This document shows positions 43,166 through 52,576 of a stretch of DNA of 52,576 bases, in pieces. Position 1 is the stretch's first letter, and each line of letters begins with the position of its first letter. The translations under genes and the position numbers were made by a program. The stretch lies in assembly GCA_013115125.1 (NCBI GenBank), contig JABANN010000214.1, positions 1 through 52,576 on the forward strand, read 5' to 3'. The DNA comes from Perkinsus olseni. Taxonomy: Eukaryota; Perkinsozoa; Perkinsida. The notes beneath the pieces were generated by a model that worked only from the letters and a program-made list of their open reading frames with translations, searched no databases and was not told the DNA's origin.

Positions 43166-45072
43166 TCAGGAGAAGGGGATACTCCCTCTAAAAAAGCTGA
43201 TAAACAATAGTCAGAAAGCGCAATAGTAGGCTTCTAACTCTAGGGGGGCATCTGCGTTGCCGTGGTGGTGGCGGCTGTTAATTGTCTCAATCTTGGGCGC
43301 GCGCTTTTAGCACGATGCTCTGGCGTCACACTGCGCGAGTCAATAGCCTAGCCGCCGGTGGAGACCCCGCAAAGAATCCTCCACAACCATGCATGAGACA
43401 CTTCCCGACCTGTCCCTCAACCAAAAACCTCTCACCACAATTCAGCCCGGTGGCTGTATCTTATTGCTTGCTCGCACAGTGCCGGTCGCACGGCTTTTCC
43501 CCGTGCCAGCAAACAACTCAACCCGTCGTCAATCAATTCTGCATTAACAGAGGAAATGAAAATCATAAAAATTGTGGAGGTGCCGCCCTCCTAGATAAGA
43601 GCCGCTACCACGCCCACGCTGGGCTGCTCTGGCTGACAAATAGCCTACCAAACAGCGTCACGCGCCACGAAATTCCCCGACAGTCTTACTCATCGGATTT
43701 GTAGTCTTCCCTGTTTTTCGCTGCTGCGGCGATGCGTCCCTCTTCCCGAAGCGACGCAAGAAATTTGTGACGTTCAGCTCCCTGCCCTGTCGCCTGGGCG
43801 ATGAGGAGATTCCGGTTCTCCCGTCGGAAGGCCGATCTGAAACAGAGGTGCGCTCAAGGTCCCGGGTTCAATCCCTGCGGCCGTCATTTCGGAGAGGGAA
43901 CCACTGTCCATTCTACTTGGACTGGCGTGCATCGCTCCGCCGAGTTGCCTTATTATTAATACTGGAAATTGAACTGCCGATACTGGACACTGATGAGAGT
44001 GATGATGACCGAATCGATGCTGATGAGCCGGCGGGAGAGGGCCTACCACGGAAAAAGACCAATACCACACCAACCTCAACTCCTGCATCATCTCAACGGG
44101 CAGCCGTGGAATATCGCCATTGATTTTTTGAACCGGATTCGCCCGGTCAATTCAGTTCAAAGAATTCCAACATGTGTTTCCAGCCGCTCACCTGTGGCCG
44201 CGCGACAGACTCCGCCCTCTAACAGAAGCCCCGCTGGTGATACTCGTGCCGCTGCTGACCTCCCAGCGGTCGCTTCCAGGACCCTGAAGGCGAACAGGCC
44301 TACCCACCATGAAACGCTTCCCAACTATGGCATGAAGAAGAGACACGAGCCTGCTTTGAGTTATTCAAAATGCGGTACGAAATATCATTTTCTCAACTGT
44401 CGCTAGAAGAACGCGCCGCTTCTGCGAGTGACAACGACTGTTGTATCACAATCAACACTTGAGCTTCACCCGCGACAGGGAAAAACGCGCTTCACATTTC
44501 ACATCGCTATTTTCGAAATTTTCACTTCGGGTATTACGGACGAAACTCCAGTCACTGCTACCGCAATACAAACGTATGCATTATCAAATGCTACGATTCA
44601 TCATTCACCCCTTCATGTATATTTGTCACTGTGGTAATACAGTTCGTCACCCGGTCCTGACCCTACGTGAGTCGGCTCATCCACTCTTCTGCTCCGACCG
44701 AGCCACGATGACAGCCACCCACCCTTGTTAGTCGGCGAGGGTGTCTGAGGCGACAAACTGACCGCTGCGCCACGAAATTCTGACCAGGCACGTACTCTGG
44801 GCCGAGAGTTGGTGATCAGGGCTGGATCCCGCACTTGCCCAGGTGAGACAGATGATTCGCTAGAGGTCTCTACCCAGGAGATGTCGCTGTGACCGTCGTG
44901 CGGCGTTCCTGAACTACACCGAGTGCGATCGATACTCGTAGATGTTATGAAAAAGGAGGATGACAGCTGTAAATGATGGAAAATTAGCTAACGTCACCGA
45001 TCGTAAAATCCAGACAGTTGTTGACAGTTGGTGAAAGAGTGTACTGTCAGGGTCCCTCAGTGAGAGTTACCT
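43166..45072. other. Sparse stretch with a tRNA-like sequence
   Basis: No supported protein gene; several open frames lack ATG starts or family features. A short word set (ggacgaaactccagt with neighbouring ttttc) is shared between 44535 and 42135, the latter in an intron of the phosphorylase gene. A tRNA-like sequence lies at 43808-43905. Confidence 0.4.
43808..43905 (+). repeat. tRNA-derived sequence (SINE head or tRNA fossil)
   Basis: Contains a B box and T-arm-like ggttcaatccc (43863-43876) with cccggg/ctgcgg context, followed by ggccgtcatttc. The reverse strand translates to GIEPGT, a familiar by-product of tRNA-derived repeats. No complete cloverleaf forms. Confidence 0.5.
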
Positions 45073-45540
45073 ATGAAAAACCGGTCCCCACTGCCTTCAT
45101 CTTCCCCTGGCAGCGTCTCCGGTGATGTCGAGGATGAGATGTTCTTATCATCGCCGCTCCACCACGCCGATGCAGTGGAAATTTCGAGGTCTGAAAATAC
45201 TCATTATACTGAGCCGGAGCCGACCAGCCTCGAAAATCGACGGATGGTGCTAGTCCGATCTGGACAGTCCGTCAAAAGTCCAGCCGCTTCGTTCCGGCCG
45301 GCAACGCATCCCCTTTGTTTCGGAAATACCGGGGGTCCCTGCCCTCTAAATTTTCTGCACAACCTTTGTGGCGACCGATACTGTTGTAGTGACGCAACAA
45401 CAGAAACTGTTAGTTCGTGCTGTGAACTCCGTGGACACCATTGTGGGCTGATCACGAGCCATTCTTGTACGAACGGGTACTTCCATAATAATAATAAAAC
45501 GTTCAACGAGTTTTACTACGGGATTTGTTATCCCGGATAA
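45073..45540 (+). CDS. Possible protein or exon, Cys-rich at its end
   Basis: An ATG frame of 155 codons, Ser/Pro-rich and acidic at first (MKNRSPLPSSSPGSVSGDVE), then Cys/His-rich (CGDRYCCSDATTETVSSCCE, CELRGHHCG). No family, signal peptide or splice partner is recognised. The opposite strand is partly open. Confidence 0.28.
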   Translation: MKNRSPLPSSSPGSVSGDVEDEMFLSSPLHHADAVEISRSENTHYTEPEPTSLENRRMVLVRSGQSVKSPAASFRPATHPLCFGNTGGPCPLNFLHNLCGDRYCCSDATTETVSSCCELRGHHCGLITSHSCTNGYFHNNNKTFNEFYYGICYPG

Positions 45541-47819
45541 CCAGGAATCCCTTGACGTGAAGCCACCAGTGGCCAGAAAATATGCTTCATTCTGCCGAAC
45601 TAGTCCCATTGGCCAACAGTACTAGACTCTGCAACGTTCTGGCACTAAGGCTGGGCCTCATCGATCGCTAATATTCAGGTTGTAGTCCGTCGTGTCAATG
45701 ACGGGGCCCTGATTACGGGTGATCGTACCCGGATACCCAAAAGCATTACTCCGATGATACAGACTCAAGAAACAGGAGGATTTCATCCACATTTGCTTCG
45801 CTCACTCTCCCAAGCTCAATACCCGAGACAATCTCTGATTTCGTCCAAAGAGACGCCCGCCATCATCGCACTGGAAGGAAAGAAGCAGCGAATATCCCCT
45901 ACGAATCTCAGGGCGCCTGAGAATCTGTATGTGCCAGGGCCGGCTGTGAGGAGTCTCACTGAGACTGTCTCAGTGTAATGGCCTGCTTGACAGTTCCACC
46001 GAAGTCTATTCAACTCCGAACCGAGCTACTAATCGCGTACATCACGCTCCGTTCGTTGGCGCCTTTCCTGCCCAAGTAGGGCGCGAAACCGTCCCGTCAA
46101 CCACTCACACGCTGCCAACCTCTTCCTCGTCCGTCTGGGGCAAAACACCACGCTCATATCACGATAACCCCCATGAGAATCCACTGTGGACCATCATCAC
46201 AGGCAGCCTCCACTAAAGGCGCCTCTGTGACGCGGCCTCCTATTGAGCTGGATTATACCATCGTTTCATCGAAGGCGAAGATGCAACGACATAACGACGC
46301 TTCATGATATATCTTTTTTAGAGACGGATTGACTTTACGCCCTTTGAAAGGCCCCAGAAATTATTCATTCATTCTCCTCCCAACCCCCAAAGCCTCGCCT
46401 AACCTCGTCTGTGTACCACAGACCGGCCACCACCTCGGACATCATACCACACGAAGAATGAGCAAGTGAGATCAAGCAGCCGAGACAAAGCTGAGAATAC
46501 GGCAAAGCTGTGAAGCTTTCATGTCAACTGCCGAAGTAAACTTCTTGGGACTCGCCCGGCATCCGGAGGTACAAAACGTACCCCAGCTTTCTCACCATTT
46601 TCCTCAGCACTCTCCGGAGTGGCGACCTTCGGGCCTAAAACCAGCTCCTGCGGGGAGGGCGGCCGAGGCGGTGGCGAGTGACTTGGTGGAGAAGACAGCT
46701 CAACTGAAAAGCAGCACACTGACAATAGAAACCGGAACGCAGAGCCTGCGTCGCAGACCGTCCGTTGAACTGGTAATCAGGCTGATTCCTCGGAACCGCT
46801 ATCGAGACTCGAGAAGCGTCTGATGGAGTAATGAAATGATCGCGGCCGACCAGGAAGGCATCGACAAATTCCACCCTCAACCCGCGTACAACTTTTATCT
46901 CGTTCCTTCGCAGGGCTCAACTCGGTAAATACAACATCGTCTGAAAGGCCGATTATAATTAACCCGTCTCCGCTCAGCAGAAATGAGGTGCCGAATAGAA
47001 CTCGAACTCGAATGACGCGGGGTCATTTTCAATGAACTCCCTCCAACATGGCTGATGGGAATTCGGTTTCCACGAGCGCGCATTTTACGTACGAGTCCGT
47101 TCATTTTACTTATCCCAGGTCCTCGGAATTGCCGGTGCTATGAATCATTCTCCCGACAATGATTCTGGGGTACATAACGAAATTATTTCCGGTAAAAAAC
47201 TTTTCTAAGAAGCACTTCGAGCGAAGGGGACTAATAGAAGGCGTATCGATGCGATCCCAGATAATACCGCGATTGTCGAGAGAGGTACCTTCGCCATCAT
47301 CTTCGTCATGGTTCGAGATCGAACGCCTGGGGTGACTCCTTGGTCTGCTACTCATCGCTCGTACATCATCATCCGACAATATTTGCAGCACCTAGAATGC
47401 TTATGTTGCTCGTTACGGAAAATTTCAGATAATTTCGGATTCAACCTTCGCCAGCATTTGCGATTCACCCACACTCTGCCCAAACTCAGGGTCCGGAGCA
47501 ATCGCCTTCTGCCAAAAGCTGCCCCTGAGGCTCAGGGCCTGAGCATCTTCACGCCAAGACAGGGTGTTCGGAAATGGAAATTACTTTTCCAGTCCCGAAA
47601 ATTTTCCCTGTGGCAACCGGAATTTTGCCATTTTTTTGCCACTCCGCCATTTCCTCAGACATTTTTCCCTCACCGGAACACCCTGCGCCAAGACAAGGTC
47701 GTTAAATACTCGTCTCAATTCACTCGCGCTCCACACTTACGTTCAGCCTCTCCTGAAGATACTCCCGCAACTCATCCTCTGTGCAGGACCCGCCATACTG
47801 CAGATCGATAGAATGTCGC
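45541..47819. other. Stretch without a confident gene
   Basis: Overlapping odd-centred palindromes lie at 45952-45975. A minus-strand frame at 47110-47391 contains a coding-like segment (FLEKFFTGNNFVMYPRIIVG) and could be a downstream exon of the minus-strand gene at 47820-48677, but I could not close the phase. Other open frames are Pro/Arg-rich and look like chance. Confidence 0.35.
45952..45975. repeat. Overlapping odd-centred palindromes (7- and 9-bp arms)
   Basis: AGTCTCA-C-TGAGACT (45952-45966) overlaps CACTGAGAC-T-GTCTCAGTG (45957-45975). Confidence 0.9.
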
Positions 47820-48677
47820 TCACCCACCCGCACTCGCAGTAGTGGCAAGCCGCCGCCGTCGCTGGCCGAAGTAGACGACGCACCTAGTACCAAAATCGAT
47901 CACCTGGGCGCGCGCGCTTTCCTTACGCTGTAACGATCTAATCCGTGTTTTAACACTGCATAGGACAGTTTCCTTAGCATCGTCTGGAAGGCCATCGAGC
48001 TGTCTCGAGGCAAACCATCGGGAGGGACTCCAGTGGACCTCTAGATCCTGAAAAGACATACAGCCCTACCAAGGCCGGCTCCCGGCTCGGTAGGAATTCT
48101 TACAATATCTTCGCACCGACAGTACTCCTCGCACGCCCCCCTGTCCAGCTCAGCCCACTTCGCTACTTCACACCGAAGGTCCCGCCACAACTTCATCAAT
48201 CGACCGTCACCACCTGTAGAAGCCGACTCATCTGCACCGCCGAGAATCCGAAAAATATTTGCAGTGCGCACCTTGTTCCCCTGCCTTCCTAGGTAACTTG
48301 AGCTCACGTCTTAGACAGAACATATCCCGGAAGAGGTCGCTGCAGCTCAACGATCGGCGGATTCTCGCCCTTCCACTGGCAACTAACACATACTTCTTAC
48401 CCGCGGCAGGCGCGTGGTTACGCTCGATGAAAATCGCACAACAGAATTTTGTGCACGCGGATAAGCCTGTTTCGACCACGTGCATTGTGACCAAAGCCAA
48501 GGACGGATTCCCCGCCCATTTCTTCACGAGGCCCCGATATCGAGCATAGCCACCCCCTCCCAGACCACTCGTACCATCTTTCTCCCTACTCTCCAGAGGT
48601 CTTCCTTCTCCATCACAGGGCTCTCCTGTGAAGCTGGACGGTCCAGGTCTGGATGGCGAGCTCGAGGATGATGCCAT
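47820..48677 (-). CDS. Unrecognised protein, at least 3 exons
   Basis: Exons on the minus strand: 48677-48272, 48231-48104 and 48047-47820. They are separated by 40- and 56-nt introns and close in phase to 253 residues if the third exon reads to its stop. It may instead splice at a GT after 47904. The N-terminus is Ser/Pro/Gly-rich and low complexity; from about residue 48 the sequence looks folded (YARYRGLVKKWAGNPSLALV, FRDMFCLRRELKLP, LMKLWRDLRCEVAKWAELDR, EVHWSPSRWFASRQLDGLPD). Several Cys occur in the second exon (CEEYCRCED). No signal peptide and no family match that I can name. The tiny first intron is what ties the overlapping frames together. Confidence 0.55.
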
Positions 48678-49261
48678 ACGAGAAGGGCCGCAGCTACTTC
48701 AAGCTGATACTACTCACTGCACGGTTCCGAACCGAGTAGTAATTTCGCGGCGCGCGACTGAAGAAAAATAACACCATACCACATCTTACCATACTCACGA
48801 TGCCATGCTGCTCACGATCGAGCAACTAGTGTTCTCGAGACCAAATCCTCACTGAGAATTGCTCAGAATCGTTCCCTAGGGGAGTCGCACGGAAGAGCGT
48901 GCCCTGAATTGAAGCGAGGCATCTAGTAAATCTTTGCCCATTCAGTATACGCTACTTTCTCCAAGAGATGGGAGGAAAGTAAATGGGTGAATTTCGACGA
49001 ACTCGTGACTATTCCACGCACGATTATGCTGCGTCCCAGTGATAGTGTTCATCCTCATATCATTACCATCCAGCTCTCAGCGCCTCCCGAAAAGCCGACC
49101 CTTCGATGAATACCAATCCATCAACAACTCTTCGCCCCCAAAAATTTGACAACTTGAACGCACAGAGAAGATTTTTGACAGAAAGACCTCCACAGGGCCG
49201 ATCGCTACAGGTTGTCCACGGCAACCAACATTGAGACTGATAACGATGATGTGTAATAAAA

Positions 49262-49345
49262 AGGTGGATGGGAGCTCAGATCAAAGCTGATGCTGTTGTT
49301 GCACCTGACAAGAGAGAGGTCCCGGGTTCGATCCCGGCAGGCCGC
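49262..49345 (+). repeat. tRNA-derived sequence
   Basis: An A-box-like gggagctcagatcaaagc is followed at tRNA spacing by the T arm ccggg-ttcgatc-ccgg, whose five-base stem pairs perfectly. The anticodon stem and acceptor stem do not pair, so this is a tRNA pseudogene or SINE head. Confidence 0.6.
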
Positions 49346-49510
49346 AAATGCATTAACAATTACCGCAACTGGGAAGGTCTGGCCGTGATTCGTGGGAGGG
49401 ACCACGATGACGGCTCCGTTCTGCATACGGTTGAACCTGATGAGAACTCTTCTGAACACCCTGCCTCTTGATGAGTATAAAAGATATTTCACTCGTGCAC
49501 AGGGTCCAAT

Positions 49511-49600
49511 ATGCTCTCAACCTCACAATAAAGATACTCTCAACCTCACACTAAAGATACTCTCAACCTCACACTAAAGATACTCTCAACCTCACACTGA
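49511..49600. repeat. Tandem repeat, 23-nt unit, about 4 copies
   Basis: The unit gatactctcaacctcacac plus taaa begins at 49533, 49556 and 49579, with a diverged first copy at 49511 and a truncated last one. Confidence 0.95.
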
Positions 49601-50504
49601 GATCGACCTCGCACTATCCGTGAACACAGGTCCGTGAACTCACAGCTTAAATCCATATACGAAGGAGGCGCACTTGAGGATGAAAGCTGGCAATGCGAGA
49701 CCTGAGTAAAATAAACAATCAGCTCCGACAGAGCCAACTGCGCGAATCCTTAGTTCGCACTACTAAGCCATGAGCGTAAGAAGTCTCTACATCCACGCCC
49801 GTAGTTGTCTGGTGATTCAATTGCATCTTCTCCGAAAATTCGCGCCGTCACGAGTAACCCAGCTACTCAATTCTCCACTATTTTCCTGCTTCAAATTGCC
49901 ATCGTTCAACAATCCCCATGAGAAATGCAAAAACTCTACAATTCTTTGAGGGTGTTGATTCCGGCTGAGACTTAAAATGATAACAAAAACACGCAACCAT
50001 CACTACACCGGATGAGCTGGGATAGACGAGATTACTCCCCCGAACCTTCACCACTCCAGCCTTCAACAGAATGACCCAACGGGTGAAGACCTCGATGCGA
50101 TCGCATCAGAATGAGACGCTTTATCTTCGCGAGTTTCATGCGCTCAGAATCACGCAACACCATTATGAAGGCCAAAGACAAACGTCACTCAAAGGCGGGT
50201 CTACGAATGATGCTTGCCTTGGGTGAGTCATAAGCCATTCTTCTTGTCCGCTTATGGACTACAATCAGCCAATTCACCACCTTGTGACGATATAAAAAAC
50301 CCAGCTAATATAAGCCAGGCTTCAGTGCCATTTTCGTAGCCAAAATAAAGCCGGAATCCAGCGATGGCAAGAGATATGATTTCTATCCTGGAATATCCAC
50401 CAGTACCATCTCCCAGTACTACATATAATGCCGGCTATGAACCAGCCAGCGATGTCCACCAGATGCTTAGCATCATCATACTGTGCTTCATCCCAGTCCT
50501 TAGT

Positions 50505-50575
50505 AACCTCCTCACACTCTAACGGGCCTCCCGCTGCACAAGAGTCGCCAGTTCGATCCCTGCACCCGACATTTC
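50505..50575 (+). repeat. tRNA-derived sequence
   Basis: Contains the B-box-like agttcgatccctgcacccgacatttc. The 3' flank resembles that of the copy at 43808-43905 (ccctgc ... cgacatttc versus ccctgcggccgtcatttc). The 5' half is not tRNA-like. Confidence 0.4.
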
Positions 50576-51031
50576 ACTACATTTTTTGGTCTCTCCATGC
50601 GGGCCACAATACTCAATCACCACCTTGAGGAATCCCACTAGTCCCACACCCGACATAATTTGGAAGATCTAAGCTTGAACCATGCTCTTCGTGAAATCTC
50701 TCCCCATACCACTCACCGCCCAAATCGCACCACAGAGTCCGCATGCACAAAACATGCCGATGAGGCTGCGATCACTGAAAAGATGAGCGGAGCGATGCGA
50801 AAATTGGGAGAGGCAACGCAGCAGCAACCGACGACTATCCGGAATTGAAACAAAGAAGATACTCTCATGAAAACCAGCAATACATTTGGACCTCGGAAAT
50901 TTAACAACGGCCGAAAGAAGGGAAAAACAAGCAGAACGAGAGATTTCTTCTATCGAAAATTTGGTTGGTTCGATCAGAAGTTGAAAAAGGGGAGAATCGC
51001 AAAAAATGTCACCTCCTGGCAACCGTGATTA

Positions 51032-51641
51032 TTACTTGTTTTTAGCACCATAGTAGCCGCAAGCTGGTACGAGGAGACCGATGACGATCGAGAAGAAGGT
51101 GCCAGAGGAAACGTAGTGGAAGAAGACGTCCTGAGAAAGGGGTTGTATGAAGAATGAAAAACCGAGCTGTTTGTGCAGCTAAGAATTAAGTTAAAAGTTA
51201 CCTATAATGAACAATACAAGAAAAGTCTAATAAAATCAATATAAAACTGGAAGATTCATAGTTTCGATTCAATGTCAACTTCCAAGACAGTTTGGGGCAG
51301 TTTACTTCGCGAGGATCACTAGTCTACGATTACGAATGTGTTTGGTTCGCGCGGGGTGCGAACCTGTTGGTCATACCAACTTTTCCGTAACTTATTACTC
51401 CGAGAATAGTCGTGATAACCACCACTACCGCCGTCGCGATGCTCAGACTGATGACCTGACAGAAAAGATATTATCCCTAGGTCGACCCATGTAAGATACA
51501 AAATAGGTCAAGTTCTACTACCTTCCTCACGAGCATCGCTATCTCGGGACCACCAACATTCAGACCATACACCAAAATCGAATTACTCGGGTATCCTTGC
51601 TCGACGTTGGCAGGCTGCAAAGGAGCGTTGAAGGAGTCCAT
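51032..51641 (-). CDS. Small two-helix membrane protein, 3 exons
   Basis: Exons on the minus strand: 51641-51522, 51455-51381 and 51130-51032. All are phase 0, giving 97 residues. The N-terminal 40 residues are polar with a Pro/Gly-rich stretch (LQPANVEQGYPSNS). They are followed by a hydrophobic helix (LSIATAVVVVITTILGVISY, residues about 43-63) and a second one (TFFSIVIGLLVPACGYYGAK, about 75-94). The ending PACGYYGAKNK recalls PLAC8-type or other small hydrophobic membrane proteins, but I do not claim a family. Introns are 66 and 250 nt. It is probably an integral membrane protein with both termini on one side. Confidence 0.65.
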
Positions 51642-52576
51642 GACAAGATACGAAAGATTCCCACCAAAGCTGGCGCGATTAAACTTCACTGACGATGCGA
51701 AAGCACAACTTTTTGTTTTTCCGCCTTTGTCTCGTATGAGGCCCCCCATTGAGTATTTGCTAGAAAAATCAGCCGCTGGAGTAAGCGTCCGAGGCTTGGC
51801 GACAGGGACGTTGACCGCGAGGATGTAGGAAGACGCAGAAGAAGCCGGTCGAAGCCTGAGAGCCGGAAGACGTGATAATTAAGTCATGTATTGCTCGTTA
51901 TTAAGGACAGTTTCAATATGACTATGTGAAAGTAGAAAACACATTATAGAGATCGCGGAGTTCTCAGGGCTGATGACCGATGAGAGAACGCAAAACCCAT
52001 GCGTGAAGCAGTGGAGCTCAGCCTTGAACCTTCAGCGAAGGGCAAGATACGCGACCAGAAAGATCTTTCCGGTGGTAGTAAGCGCACCTATTGAACGTAA
52101 ATGAACCCCGGAGACCGTTTGTGGCTTGAGCAGGGAGATAGCAAACGGTTAGAGGTAGGATTGTAGCATAAATGAACAACAGACAGCGGCATACGGTTCT
52201 CCTGACAGATGAGCAGAGCATGAGAGTTTGACGATCAAGGACATCGCTTGGCGACGGGACCGACCCCGCACAAAAGAGTCGCACCCAGGAGAAGTCTCTT
52301 GGATGGTTAAAAAGAAGCAATGCACTACTCTAACGCTGGTCACTGTAGAGGGGTGTCAACGAGCACTCTGACTGAGCAGTAGGGACGTGGTTGCCAGTAA
52401 CACTTCCTTACGCAGACGACCTTCCTTTCGAATGCTCATCATCGTACAGTCCTGCGTCAAGTTGTGCAGCACGCATGGACACAGCTCGTTGCACGCACGG
52501 ACACACGGTGGTACCAAAATTCAAAGTGCCCCGAGAGAAAAAGCCATTGAAGGGCATCACTTTAAATGTCTACCCT
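51642..52576. other. No gene seen
   Basis: Only short open frames without family features. Nothing can be supported up to the right edge. Confidence 0.5.

Larger units (their letters stand above)
48678..51031. other. Sparse stretch with repeats
   Basis: No confident protein gene. tRNA-like sequences lie at 49262-49345 and about 50505-50575, and a 23-nt tandem array at 49511-49600. A plus-strand ATG frame at 50867-51028 (53 codons, very basic, containing KFNNGRKKGKTSRTRDFFYR) ends 3 nt before the stop of the convergent membrane-protein gene and might be a small basic protein. Confidence 0.4.

Noticed and set aside
47308-47811. 167-codon plus-strand open frame
   Set aside because: Composition is rich in Phe, Pro and Arg without domain features; likely chance in a C-rich stretch.
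1-52576. CRISPR arrays, rRNA genes, spliced-leader RNA gene, intact mobile elements with terminal repeats
   Set aside because: Looked for and not found. The tandem array at 49511-49600 has no spacers, and no sequence close to a known dinoflagellate or perkinsid spliced leader was noticed.

Overview
This window is eukaryotic nuclear DNA from a protist. Nearly every recognisable protein is split into short exons by GT-AG introns, and many of those introns are only 40-70 nt long. Coding density is moderate, there are no operons or ribosome binding sites, and one nuclear-type tRNA-Met(CAT) is present. Short-intron genes with secreted cysteine-rich and glycine-rich families, a legumain and an EF-hand/DPY30 protein fit a perkinsid alveolate (Perkinsus-like). 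The lineage is an inference, not a proof.

Layout. 0.6-7.5 kb: a K+-dependent Na+/Ca2+ exchanger (-) and, divergent from it, a 13-exon DPY30-motif/EF-hand protein (+). 7.5-11.9 kb: repeats, a secreted collagen-like Gly-x-Asp protein (-), and an intron-less broken copy of part of the asparagine-synthase-like gene. 11.9-13.8 kb: an 11-exon legumain protease (-). 15.0-18.2 kb: a 13-exon secreted asparagine-synthase-like protein (+). 19.5-22.3 kb: two or three unrecognised multi-exon genes (+). 24.6-26.8 kb: a large imperfect inverted repeat carrying two divergent copies of a 54-residue secreted Gly-rich peptide. 27.9-32.1 kb: a coiled-coil protein (-), tRNA-Met (-) and an unrecognised 7-exon protein (+). 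33.5-34.9 kb: a mitochondrial ES1/GATD3 (ElbB-like) protein. 36.2-38.5 kb: a tandem pair of cysteine-rich secreted paralogues. 39.5-43.2 kb: a PB1-domain protein (+) converging on a 7-exon MTA/purine nucleoside phosphorylase (-). 43.2-52.6 kb: sparse, with tRNA-derived repeats, one unrecognised 3-exon gene (-) and a small two-helix membrane protein (-).

The genes do not form one pathway. Shared themes are secretion (legumain, Asn-synthase-like, collagen-like, Gly-rich pair, Cys-rich pair) and calcium (exchanger next to EF-hand protein). The most unusual signal is not a gene. At least two dozen perfect palindromes with a single unpaired central base (arms 7 to 15 bp) are scattered through introns and intergenic DNA, far more than chance predicts, and none lies in a securely reconstructed exon.

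Exon boundaries were assigned by eye from reading frame, GT/AG sites, phase agreement and family alignment from memory. Where phases did not close, the entry says so.
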